A stretch of DNA of 64,000 nt from Phormidesmis priestleyi Ana (GTDB lineage: Bacteria > Cyanobacteriota > Cyanobacteriia > Phormidesmidales > Phormidesmidaceae). The notes under the pieces are model-generated. The model was not told the DNA's origin and ran no database searches. It saw only the letters and a list, made by a program, of their open reading frames with translations. Positions 1 to 7,918 of the stretch are shown here, in pieces; position 1 is the first letter of the stretch, and each line of letters begins with the position of its first letter. The stretch is taken from the NCBI GenBank assembly GCA_001314865.1, contig LJZR01000003.1, positions 140,463-204,462 on the forward strand. The letters run 5' to 3'. The translations under genes were made by a program, and so were the position numbers.

Positions 1-1
1 G

Positions 2-589
2 GCAAAAGGTCTGCCAATTTTGCTGCAAAGCATGGCTGAACTCAAGCTGACCTGCGATGATATTCAACTAACGGTGGTTGGTGATGGTGAAGACCGAGCT
101 GTGCTAGAAGCCCAGGTGAGTGCGCTGAATCTTACTGAGTCAGTTGATTTTGTGGGCTATCAGTCACCTGATGCAGTGCAGGGCTACTTGCGGCAGTCTG
201 ACATTTTTGTAATGTCGAGTTTTGCTGAGGGTGTGCCCGTTGTACTGATGGAGGCAATGATGGCGGGGTTGCCCGTGGTGGCAACTCAGATTGCTGGCAT
301 CAGTGAACTGGTAGAGGAAGGTGTGAATGGATTTATTGTGCCGCCGGGGGATATTCCATCTTTGACGGCGCGAATCCAACGGCTGATGGCTGACGGTGAC
401 TTGCGGCGGCAACTAGGCGATCGCGGCAGAGTGAAGGTGAGTGAATCGTTTAATATTCACCATGAGGCGAAGAAACTACATCAGCTAATGTTGTCTAGCT
501 ATGGCCTCTCGCCAGGAATATCAAGGCAAGCTTCTACCCCGCCCAATACACCTAGTTCTCCTCCAAAATCCAAGGTAGGTGCTTTTTAA
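2..589 (+). CDS. Glycosyltransferase family 4 (group 1), C-terminal part
   Basis: The reading frame is open to the left edge, so this is the 3' part of a longer gene. The visible 195 residues are the C-terminal Rossmann domain of a GT-B fold glycosyltransferase: a VVGDG strand, and the EGVPVVLMEAM stretch that carries the family E-x7-E motif for the nucleotide-sugar donor, followed by GLPVVAT and the NGFIVPPGD loop. Such enzymes move a sugar from a nucleotide sugar to a growing glycan on the cytoplasmic face of the membrane. The exporter that follows 142 bp downstream on the same strand suggests a surface polysaccharide locus, which is inference. The acceptor cannot be told. The last ~25 residues are a Ser/Pro-rich tail. 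Confidence 0.9.
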   Translation, partial: AKGLPILLQSMAELKLTCDDIQLTVVGDGEDRAVLEAQVSALNLTESVDFVGYQSPDAVQGYLRQSDIFVMSSFAEGVPVVLMEAMMAGLPVVATQIAGISELVEEGVNGFIVPPGDIPSLTARIQRLMADGDLRRQLGDRGRVKVSESFNIHHEAKKLHQLMLSSYGLSPGISRQASTPPNTPSSPPKSKVGAF

Positions 590-731
590 AGTGTTTCCAA
601 CTCCAAGTATTTTCGACTCAGTGCTTGACTGAAGTGCTTGATTTAATCGTTTTAATTGACAACTAAATTAATAATCTCTTGACCGATTTCAACTAAAAGC
701 GGTTCAGGTTTATGAAGGGAAGTTATTTCTA

Positions 732-2516
732 ATGTTGCAGTACTTATCAAAAATTTTGTATGTTCTGTCGGGCAGCCGCCTTCAGCTAGGATTGTTGGTC
801 GGTTCGTTTGTGTTTTCTTCGGTACTAGAGGCGTTAGGCGTTGGATTGATTGCGCCTTTTTTGGCGATCGCAGCTAACCCCGGTATTGCCCGCGATGGCT
901 TTTTACAGGGTCTGCTACAAGTCCTAAATTTGCAAACAGACTCGCAGATTGTAACGGGCCTCGCGATTATTCTAATTGTTCTATTTTGCCTGAAAACAGC
1001 TGTTTACTTTTTATGCAAGCTCTATATTCTTAAATACAGTTACTGGCAAAAGAACCAGCTAGAGTCTCGGTTGATGCGCACCTATCTGCGTATTCCCTAC
1101 ATTTTTCACTTGAATAAAAATAGCGCGGTGTTGATTAAGAACATCGCAATTGAGTCGCATCAATTTACGACCAACAGCCTGATTCCGCTGCTGGAAATTA
1201 TTGCTAATGTGATCGTGATGCTTGTTCTGCTAGTTTTGCTGGCCTACAGCGAAATCTCGCTACTGATTGTAGCGTTGGTAATTATTTTGCCAACTATTGC
1301 TGTGTTTGCGCGACTCAGTCGGCGGGTAAGGCGGTGGGGCGAGGTCATGAGTACCTCAAATCACAATATGATTGCGGCGGTGAACCACGGTTTGGGCGGG
1401 CTTAAAGAAACCAAGGTAATTGGCTGTGAAACCCACTTTGAAAATGAGCTAGATGTATATTCTAAGGAATATGCCGCTGCTGCCGTTTGGGCCGATGGCT
1501 TTAGAGTACTGCCTCGCGTTTCCATTGAAGCCATCCTAGTGATTTTTCTGATGGTATTCATTGTGTACTCTCAGCTGATCGGAGGGCGTAGCCTGAGCGA
1601 CCTTACGGCTGTGATGGGTATGTTTGCGGTTGCTTCTATTCGCTTGGTGCCAGCGGTAAGCCAAATTTTATGTGCGATAGGACAAATTCGCTTTTCTCTG
1701 TTCGCGCTAGATATGCTCTGTATGGATCTCAAGGAGATTGAGCAGTATCAACATCAGGGACTACTTCCCAGTGGAATATCTGATGAGAGTTTGTCGATTC
1801 AAAGTCAAGCTTTGCCGTTTAAGTACGAGGTTTCTGTAGAAGGCATTACCTATCGCTATCCGGCTGCGGATAAGCCTGCGATTGAGAACTTTTCGCTCAC
1901 CCTGCGCAAGGGTGAATCGATTGCACTGGTCGGTAAATCAGGATCGGGGAAAACGACGCTGGTTGATATTTTGCTAGGTTTGCTAGCGCCAGAATCGGGT
2001 GATATTAAGGTCGATGGCCAGTCTATTTATAACGATGTGCGGGGCTGGCAAAACCTGCTGGGTTATATTCCTCAGTCTATTTTCCTCACGGACAGTACGA
2101 TTGAACAAAATATTGCCTATGGAGTGCCGCCTGAAGAGATTGATGCTGAGCGGTTACAAGAGGCGATCGCAGCAGCGCAGCTAGAAGATTTGATCACGAA
2201 AATGCCAGATGGCATCAAAACTGAGGTCGGCGAGCGCGGCGTTCGTGTGTCGGGCGGGCAAAGGCAGCGAATTGGCATTGCGCGGGCGCTGTATCATAAC
2301 CGCGAAATTTTGGTGCTAGATGAGGCGACCTCAGCGCTCGACACCGAGACTGAGCAACTGGTGAGTCAGGCAATTAATTCGCTAGCGGGCTCACGCACGC
2401 TCATTATTATTGCGCACCGGTTTTCAACGATTGAACAGTGCGATCATATCTACGAACTCAGCGAAGGGCAACTCAAGCAGTCAGGTACTTACCGCGAGGT
2501 GATCTTAGCCAAGTAG
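732..2516 (+). CDS. ABC exporter, fused membrane and ATPase domains
   Basis: A 594-residue half-transporter of the MsbA/lipid-glycan exporter type. Residues ~1-330 hold about six membrane segments; the rest is the nucleotide-binding domain with Walker A GKSGSGKTT (~res 400), signature SGGQRQRIGIARAL (~505), Walker B ILVLDEATSALD (~526) and the switch histidine in IIAHR (~561). All catalytic residues are present, so the protein should work as a homodimer. It follows a glycosyltransferase on the same strand, which fits export of a lipid-linked sugar or glycolipid, but substrate specificity cannot be read from sequence. Three degenerate 10-bp repeats lie just after the stop (about 2526-2555). 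Confidence 0.93.
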   Translation: MLQYLSKILYVLSGSRLQLGLLVGSFVFSSVLEALGVGLIAPFLAIAANPGIARDGFLQGLLQVLNLQTDSQIVTGLAIILIVLFCLKTAVYFLCKLYILKYSYWQKNQLESRLMRTYLRIPYIFHLNKNSAVLIKNIAIESHQFTTNSLIPLLEIIANVIVMLVLLVLLAYSEISLLIVALVIILPTIAVFARLSRRVRRWGEVMSTSNHNMIAAVNHGLGGLKETKVIGCETHFENELDVYSKEYAAAAVWADGFRVLPRVSIEAILVIFLMVFIVYSQLIGGRSLSDLTAVMGMFAVASIRLVPAVSQILCAIGQIRFSLFALDMLCMDLKEIEQYQHQGLLPSGISDESLSIQSQALPFKYEVSVEGITYRYPAADKPAIENFSLTLRKGESIALVGKSGSGKTTLVDILLGLLAPESGDIKVDGQSIYNDVRGWQNLLGYIPQSIFLTDSTIEQNIAYGVPPEEIDAERLQEAIAAAQLEDLITKMPDGIKTEVGERGVRVSGGQRQRIGIARALYHNREILVLDEATSALDTETEQLVSQAINSLAGSRTLIIIAHRFSTIEQCDHIYELSEGQLKQSGTYREVILAK

Positions 2517-2613
2517 CTAGCCCTCAATCCTTGGAGATTCTTGCAGATCCTTGAATGGCCTTCAACGGCAGTGAATGCCTACGCCTATTGAGGACTATTG
2601 AGAAGGCGCTGGC

Positions 2614-3480
2614 TTAGTTGCAGGATGTAAAGTTGGCACAGCCAATATTTTCGGGTAGCGGTGTGGCTGCGCCAGTCGTCGGCCAGTTTTTTTGTTGAAA
2701 TCTATTTTTCAGGCGCTCAATGCGATCGCTCGACATCGGATGCGTTTGCTGCCACTCCACAAGCTTGTTCAAAGCGCCGATATCAGGCTCACGATTGCGC
2801 TCAAAAAAGCCCAGGCTTCGGGCACCATGACCATAGTGAGCGACGATGAGCGCTTGGGCGTAGTCGTCAGCGGTGGTTTCTTGCTGGCGGCTGTAGCTGA
2901 GTTCGGCCAAATTAACGACGCTGGGCAAAGCACTGGTTGATTGGCCAATGCCCAGTAAGCTACCGAGGGCAACAAACACGAGCGATCGCCCCATCGCCCG
3001 TAGCGGATCGCGATGGTGCAAATGCCCTAGCTCATGGGCCAGTACAAAAGCCAACTCATTTTCACTGGTGACAGCGGCAAGTAGGCCCTCAGTCACCATA
3101 AGATAGCTGCCTGCGCTCACCATTGCATTTTCAGCATCCATCTCTAAAATTCTGACCTTCAGCGGCGGATACTCGGCTTTTCCTAGTTTGGCGGTCTCAA
3201 CGCTCCGTTGCAGTTCACTCAGCAAATCTTCTAGATAGGCTACTCGGCTATCAGATTCGACCGTTTTCACGGGCAGCGAAGCGGTGATGGCCGCGCCGAT
3301 TTTTTCTTCTGTTTTTGGCCCAATACGCGTTGCTAGCTGGCTAGCGGCAATGCCTAGCCCACCGTAAATCAGCAGGCCAGTCACGGCAACCGTTGCAAAC
3401 AAATGCGCTAAGTTCATCAGGGGATGAATCGGCGTGATGTTGACCTCTTCGGTCATTTCTTTTGGAACGTACGGACCCAC
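2614..3480 (-). CDS. M48 family zinc metallopeptidase, membrane-anchored
   Basis: 288 residues with one clear membrane segment (~28-48) and an M48 peptidase domain. The zinc site is HELGH at residues 149-153, with the third ligand in the ETTAD motif starting at E201, as expected for HtpX/Oma1/BepA-like enzymes. There is no TPR region and only one N-terminal anchor, so it is closer to the LoiP/YcaL type than to HtpX. The likely role is quality control of membrane or envelope proteins, inferred from the family. It is followed on the same strand by two YbjQ-type proteins (11 bp to the next gene upstream), which may form one transcription unit. Confidence 0.85.
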   Translation of the reverse strand: MGPYVPKEMTEEVNITPIHPLMNLAHLFATVAVTGLLIYGGLGIAASQLATRIGPKTEEKIGAAITASLPVKTVESDSRVAYLEDLLSELQRSVETAKLGKAEYPPLKVRILEMDAENAMVSAGSYLMVTEGLLAAVTSENELAFVLAHELGHLHHRDPLRAMGRSLVFVALGSLLGIGQSTSALPSVVNLAELSYSRQQETTADDYAQALIVAHYGHGARSLGFFERNREPDIGALNKLVEWQQTHPMSSDRIERLKNRFQQKNWPTTGAATPLPENIGCANFTSCN

Positions 3481-3490
3481 AGGAATTTAC

Positions 3491-3931
3491 CTAGCGAATG
3501 CCTGTGCCATAGGCCATGACTTCTACGCAAGAAGCTTGGTTAGCCTGCTGTCCGGCAATGTTAGCTGTTTCAAAGCGGATGTTGATAACCTGAGAGGCCC
3601 CCCACGCGATCGCCTCTTCCTTCATTCTCAGTACTGCCTCCCGTCTGCCACGATCTATCAGGCTTTCGTACACCACCATGCGGCCGCCTACTAGGTTGCG
3701 CAGGCTAGCCGAAAAGGTTTTGAAGTAGTCATTAGCCACCACTACACTGCCTACAAACATTTGTGCCTCATGCGCATGAGGCAAAGTTTGCTTGGCTCCA
3801 AAGGTCATCAGCGGTATGTGCAGCGTTTGCTTTTCGCGTGCCTTAATTGAAGCGTAATGCTGGCTTTCAAAATGCTGACCCACAAAATAGCCAACCCCAA
3901 TCAATATCAAAAAAGTGATGAGTTCTATCAC
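3491..3931 (-). CDS. YbjQ/UPF0145 family protein with N-terminal membrane anchor
   Basis: 146 residues. Residues 1-18 form a hydrophobic anchor (IELITFLILIGVGYFVG), then a YbjQ (DUF74) domain with the typical GGRMVVYESLIDRGRREAVLRMKEEA helix followed by GASQVINIRFET. The family forms pentameric rings; its function is unknown, although it is often labelled heavy-metal-binding. The neighbouring gene is a second, soluble paralogue. Its stop is about 10 bp before the start of the M48 peptidase gene, so the three genes probably share a transcript. Confidence 0.8.
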   Translation of the reverse strand: MIELITFLILIGVGYFVGQHFESQHYASIKAREKQTLHIPLMTFGAKQTLPHAHEAQMFVGSVVVANDYFKTFSASLRNLVGGRMVVYESLIDRGRREAVLRMKEEAIAWGASQVINIRFETANIAGQQANQASCVEVMAYGTGIR

Positions 3932-3992
3932 GGTTTATCGGCTCTCAAGTACTTACAATAATCAATCAATATCCCAAAAAATCATCCATCAA

Positions 3993-4334
3993 CTACTGAA
4001 CTTTGACTGCCGTACCGTAAGCAAACAGCTCAGCTGCGCCTGGTGCTACCGACGAAGTTGCAAAGCGAACATTGACCACTGCATTGGCGCCGAGCAGCTG
4101 AGCCTGCTTCACCATGCGCTCTACCGACTCTTTGCGCGCTTCTTGCAGCAGCTCGGTGTAGCCTTTGAGCTCGCCGCCCACAATGTTTTTAAACCCTGCC
4201 ATAATGTCTTTGCCGACATGCTTTGCCCGAATAGTGCTGCCCTGTACCAGGCCGTAGTGCTCAATAATTTCCTTGCCGGGGACGCCTTCTAATGTGGTGA
4301 GAATAAGATTGACAGGACGTGAAAGGCTCGTCAT
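3993..4334 (-). CDS. YbjQ/UPF0145 family protein (soluble paralogue)
   Basis: 113 residues covering a complete YbjQ domain: the NLILTTLEGVPG opening strand, an IVGGELKGYTELLQEARKESVERM helix region, then GANAVVNVRFATSSV. No membrane segment. It is paralogous to the anchored gene just downstream on the same strand. YbjQ proteins assemble as pentamers and have no firmly known activity. The pairing of an anchored and a soluble copy next to an M48 membrane peptidase suggests a heteromeric envelope-stress unit, but that is inference from position only. Confidence 0.85.
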   Translation of the reverse strand: MTSLSRPVNLILTTLEGVPGKEIIEHYGLVQGSTIRAKHVGKDIMAGFKNIVGGELKGYTELLQEARKESVERMVKQAQLLGANAVVNVRFATSSVAPGAAELFAYGTAVKVQ

Positions 4335-4463
4335 AACCGTCGTGCTCCAATTTTTTAAGTAATGCCTGCAATTGCTATGAGCTTCTTCAACAGTAAAAGC
4401 TGATATATCGGAAAAATGCCCTATTTCAGGTGACTAATATCTTTATGCTCAATCTTTTGCTGC

Positions 4464-5453
4464 CTAACCTTTCAACTGCTCTGCAAAAAATGCTGTGGTT
4501 TTTTTCCATGCATCTTCAGCAGCCTCAGCTTCGTAGTTGTTCCCCGAGGGATTTGCAAAGGCATGGCCAGCTCCTGCGTAGAGGTGAATCTCCACGGGTT
4601 TATTTAATCGGTTCAAGGCTGATTCAAAGTTTTCAACATCCTCAACGGGGATGGAGCTATCATCTTCTCCAAAAAAACCAATAACGGGTGCTTGCAGGCC
4701 ATCTAATGCTTCGGGCTGAAGGATAAGCTGACCGTAGTAAATGGCGATCGCATCCAAATTTTCTAGCAGTAGCCCGCTGCGCAGCGCCCAGTTGCCGCCA
4801 AAGCACCAGCCAATCACACCCAGTTTAGGGGCGCTATAGTCCTCAGTTAAAAATTCATCCGCTAGCGTCAAGTTGTCTTGGGCAGGGCCAGGGTTGTCCA
4901 TCACCGTGCGCATCAGCTCCTTGGCCTGCTCTGGATCACTCGCGACCTGGCCGCCGTACAAATCTATGGCCAGTACGGTGTAGCCTTCTCCCGCGAGGCG
5001 ACGGGCGATCGCCTTGATATTGTCATTGAGTCCCCACCATTCGTGAATTGCCATAATCGCAGGCAACGCATCACTTTTCGGCGTTTCAGGCCGAGCTAAG
5101 TAGCCCATCACCGCTTGTCCGTCAATTGTCGCATACTCCACCATTTCGCCTACTACAGGCACCGTGGGTTCAGCCATTGCCGCAGGCGTTGCTATCGGTT
5201 CATCGCCTTTGTGCTCTTTATCCAATGCATTGAGCGTTCCGTTGGTTTTGGTATCAGTGGTTTGGGCCGGTGTATCAGCAGTCTGGTCAATACTTTGGCC
5301 GTTGTTTTGGCCGTTGTTGCTAGCGGTTTCGTTCACGGGGCTACCACAGGCTTGAAACATCAGCGCCAATGAAAGGGCAACGGCAAACAGTCCACCTAGC
5401 GATCGCCACGACCGATAACGCTGCTGCTGGCTTATTAAACGAAAAGGCCACAT
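4464..5453 (-). CDS. Dienelactone hydrolase family lipoprotein
   Basis: 329 residues. The N-terminus has a charged start, a hydrophobic stretch and Cys36 in LMFQACGS, which looks like a (loose) lipobox, followed by a low-complexity Asn/Gln/Thr linker to ~res 85. The rest is an alpha/beta hydrolase of the dienelactone hydrolase family: nucleophile Cys in GWCFGGN, Asp in FFGEDDSSIP and His in AGAGHAF. A Cys nucleophile separates this group from ordinary serine esterases. Substrate is unknown; an envelope location is predicted. The gene lies between YbjQ and a glutamine amidotransferase on the same strand. Confidence 0.85.
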   Translation of the reverse strand: MWPFRLISQQQRYRSWRSLGGLFAVALSLALMFQACGSPVNETASNNGQNNGQSIDQTADTPAQTTDTKTNGTLNALDKEHKGDEPIATPAAMAEPTVPVVGEMVEYATIDGQAVMGYLARPETPKSDALPAIMAIHEWWGLNDNIKAIARRLAGEGYTVLAIDLYGGQVASDPEQAKELMRTVMDNPGPAQDNLTLADEFLTEDYSAPKLGVIGWCFGGNWALRSGLLLENLDAIAIYYGQLILQPEALDGLQAPVIGFFGEDDSSIPVEDVENFESALNRLNKPVEIHLYAGAGHAFANPSGNNYEAEAAEDAWKKTTAFFAEQLKG

Positions 5454-5499
5454 AACGCTTTACTCAATTTTGGTTGATAGAACTTCTCCATCATGATCC

Positions 5500-6192
5500 T
5501 TAAGCCGCCACTGCCAGCCAATTCTTTAAGAAAGTTTCTAACCAACGCTCTACCGCAGTGCTGTACTTGGCCTGTCCGGCCAGCTGCATTTCTCGACTTT
5601 GGGCATGAGGCCCGCCCAACAAATCAGCGCCTTGCGTTGTCCAAAAATCCACCATTTCGGCAGTCATTTCAGGATGAAACTGAACGCCATATGCACGGTC
5701 GCCCCAGCGAAAAGCCTGATTGGGAAAGTGATCACCCCGAGCGAGTAGCACTGCCCCTTCGGGTAGCTCGAACCCATCTTTGTGCCACTGGTACACCTTC
5801 ATATGGGGCTCAAAAAGCGCCTTGCCTTGTTCTGTGGCATATACCGAGTAGTAACCAATTTCTTCGATGGCTGCTGTATGGGGCATTACATTTGCCCCTA
5901 ATACCTTGGCTAGCATCTGCGCGCCTAAGCAAATGCCTAGATAGGGCAACTTTGCCGCTAGTACACGCTCAATCCAGGCCATTTCTTGCTTTAGATAAGG
6001 CTCATCGTCGTTAACGCTCATAGGCCCGCCAAAAACTAGCACGCCTGAATATGGGGTAAGGTCATCCGGTAAAGGGTCACCCAATATTGGCGCCCGGATA
6101 TCAAGCGTATAGTTGAGTTCTGTTAGCTTGCTTCCGATTAGCCCAGGTACGGTTGTTTCTTTGTGAATAATCGTCAGAATTGGGTTAGGCAC
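5500..6192 (-). CDS. Type 1 glutamine amidotransferase (GMP synthase-like)
   Basis: A class I glutamine amidotransferase with the full triad: Cys in GICLGAQ and the His/Glu pair in GVQFHPEM. No synthetase domain is attached, so it belongs to the stand-alone GATase group of unknown substrate. The frame stays open upstream to 6363, but I place the start at the GTG at 6192 (before PNPILTIIHKET) because homologues begin with this strand and because a rho-independent terminator lies inside the upstream extension at about 6246-6278. No clear Shine-Dalgarno sequence is present, which is common in cyanobacteria. Confidence 0.85.
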   Translation of the reverse strand: MPNPILTIIHKETTVPGLIGSKLTELNYTLDIRAPILGDPLPDDLTPYSGVLVFGGPMSVNDDEPYLKQEMAWIERVLAAKLPYLGICLGAQMLAKVLGANVMPHTAAIEEIGYYSVYATEQGKALFEPHMKVYQWHKDGFELPEGAVLLARGDHFPNQAFRWGDRAYGVQFHPEMTAEMVDFWTTQGADLLGGPHAQSREMQLAGQAKYSTAVERWLETFLKNWLAVAA

Positions 6193-6245
6193 AGTAATAA
6201 AAAAGGATGGAAGACCCCTATCAGCGAAGTGAACGATAGCTTGAG

Positions 6246-6278
6246 AGAAAAGCCCCGCTGGCATAATACCGGCGGGGC
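6246..6278 (-). terminator. Rho-independent terminator
   Basis: On the minus strand a 10-bp GC-rich stem with one mismatch (6252-6261 with 6269-6278, loop of 7) is followed by TTTTCTCT. It lies downstream of the minus-strand DUF2973 gene and upstream of the glutamine amidotransferase start at 6192, so it separates the two transcription units. Confidence 0.7.
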
Positions 6279-6430
6279 CTCTTGTCATGGACAATGTGTA
6301 AGATTGTACTTTAGCGCGATTTGCTAAAAATACAAGCAAATAATGTGGGATTGTGATCGCCACTCACTCATTTTCGACCAGCTTGTGCCTGTTTGGTATC
6401 TGTTTAGTCGGTTTCTGGTTGGTTCTTTAG

Positions 6431-6454
6431 TTAGCTTTCGGTTTAGCTTTCGGG
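6431..6454. repeat. 12-bp tandem repeat x2 over the DUF2973 stop codon
   Basis: Copies TTAGCTTTCGGT and TTAGCTTTCGGG on the plus strand. The minus-strand gene stop (6445-6443) is in the second one. Confidence 0.8.
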
Positions 6455-6730
6455 TGCATCCTCATGACTGCTCGAAGATGCTTCGTATAGGGCATCTAGC
6501 TGATCTCTGGCATCTTTGATGGAAATAGAGCGCATAACGAGCAAAGGCTCGTTGATAACATCGCCGCTGTCATCTAATAGCTCGGGGTGAGAGACGGATC
6601 GCGGAGATCGGTGCTGTGGCTGAACCGGTTGGCGGGACTGAGTACCAAGCTTCACCAAGTTGCTGAGCATATTAGATACTGCAATAACCGCTAAAACTGT
6701 GAAGGCAATAATGTAAAGCAGGTGAAGCAT
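6443..6730 (-). CDS. DUF2973 family small membrane protein
   Basis: 95 residues with one N-terminal membrane helix (LLYIIAFTVLAVIAVSNM) and a hydrophilic tail. The MLHLLYI start and the ISIKDARDQLDALYEASS end match the cyanobacterial DUF2973 family as I remember it. Function is unknown. It lies next to a DUF2605 gene on the same strand, a pairing that is common in cyanobacteria. Its stop codon is in the first of two 12-bp tandem copies (6431-6454). Confidence 0.75.
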   Translation of the reverse strand: MLHLLYIIAFTVLAVIAVSNMLSNLVKLGTQSRQPVQPQHRSPRSVSHPELLDDSGDVINEPLLVMRSISIKDARDQLDALYEASSSSHEDAPES

Positions 6731-6860
6731 GGATCTTATGGGGCCGATTGAAGGCGGGGCGATTACGGACTAGATAAGGACGGACTAAATCAAGACGGAT
6801 TGACTAAAAGCAAGTACTGCGTGATTGAGCGATAGATATGTTCTTATTCTTACATAGGGA

Positions 6861-6886
6861 CTTTACATCAAGCGCTTGATGTAAAG
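6861..6886. other. Perfect 26-bp palindrome
   Basis: CTTTACATCAAGC followed at once by its exact reverse complement, with no loop. It lies in the 271-bp gap between the DUF2605 stop and the DUF2973 start. It could be a dyad operator or an RNA hairpin between the two genes; TGCTTTTG follows on the plus strand. Confidence 0.75.
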
Positions 6887-7001
6887 TGCTTTTGTTAAGC
6901 GTTGTAGATACTGTGATTAATTTTTTTATCCATTCGTGTAGGGCCTTTTGGAGTTGTTTGGGGCGCTGGTTTTGGGCTTATTGTTTGGTCTGTTTTTTTA
7001 C

Positions 7002-7391
7002 CTATTCATGAGCGGCCTGTTTAGCTTTACGCCAGCGGATAGCGATGCCCCAGCATTCATGTACCAGTTTATGCCAGGCCATGATAACGGGCATTTCTAT
7101 GCCAGCTTGACTATCTGTCGCTGATGAGAGTACTTGCGAAGCCCTGACCTGCTGCTGCGCCACATGAACGCGATCGCGCAAATCTTGCTGTTGAGCAGCT
7201 GTTAAAACGCTAATTGTGCCCAGTTTTGACATTTCTTCTAGCATCTGAGCGGTTCGCTCAAACCAATGCTGAAAATCTGCTAGGAGTGGCGGCAGTATTG
7301 CCTTCATTAGGTTAGCGTCTGCAGGCAAAGCGCTAGCTATGTCTTTGGGCACATCATCTGGTAAATTTCCGGACGGGGTAGAAGAAGACAT
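7002..7391 (-). CDS. DUF2605 family protein
   Basis: 129 residues, soluble and mostly helical. The core LMKAILPPLLADFQHWFERTAQML, and the end MPVIMAWHKLVHECWGIAIRWRK, match the cyanobacteria-specific DUF2605 family. No catalytic motif is visible and the function is unknown. It sits directly upstream of DUF2973 on the same strand, separated by 271 bp that contain a perfect palindrome. Confidence 0.75.
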   Translation of the reverse strand: MSSSTPSGNLPDDVPKDIASALPADANLMKAILPPLLADFQHWFERTAQMLEEMSKLGTISVLTAAQQQDLRDRVHVAQQQVRASQVLSSATDSQAGIEMPVIMAWHKLVHECWGIAIRWRKAKQAAHE

Positions 7392-7547
7392 GGGAGATGC
7401 TATGTATTGTGTGACGTAAAACGCACTCAGAAAGCACTCGGAAGAAGGGTCTTTAAATCCGTAAGTTCATTGTAATACGAACTTTCTGTAGGGGCTTGTT
7501 TTTATTTTTGAACTTGACTATCTGGTATGCATTGTGAGGTTGCTCTA

Positions 7548-7567
7548 GATATATCAATATATATCAA
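7548..7567. repeat. 10-bp tandem repeat x2 over a stop codon
   Basis: GATATATCAA then TATATATCAA; the stop of the minus-strand Trp-rich gene (7566-7564) lies in the second copy. Confidence 0.7.
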
Positions 7568-7806
7568 TGGCTCTCGCGGTTCATTTCATCTCGGGTTTGC
7601 CATCCGGATGTCCACAGCTGACGGTTTTTTAAGGCGTTGGCATTTAGCCAAAATCGAGCGTTTGGATCGCAGGTGGCAACCATTTCAGCAAAGATCCACG
7701 GGCCTTGATTTTTGCGATTGACGACGCGAAAGTGACGCCAACCGAGTGTTTTTTGCTGAGCTGTCCATTTAGATCCAACGAGGTGAGGAAGTTTTTGTTT
7801 GGCCAT
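7564..7806 (-). CDS. TIGR02450 family Trp-rich protein
   Basis: 80 residues with six tryptophans. The pattern KLPHLVGSKWTAQQKTLGWRHF at the start, a central FWLNANAL and a closing LWTSGWQ fit the small Trp-rich family TIGR02450, common in cyanobacteria and marine bacteria. No function is known. The gene is separated from its neighbours on both sides and has no obvious operon partner. Confidence 0.8.
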   Translation of the reverse strand: MAKQKLPHLVGSKWTAQQKTLGWRHFRVVNRKNQGPWIFAEMVATCDPNARFWLNANALKNRQLWTSGWQTRDEMNRESH

Positions 7807-7918
7807 TGTTCCTCGTCTTTATTGCCTGCTGTCTTAATCGGGTCTGTCTTAAGGGGGGCTTTGGAATGGTAAAATCCAACGCTTGGAAGTTGCTTGTTTC
7901 TACTTTAGGCCATTCGCC

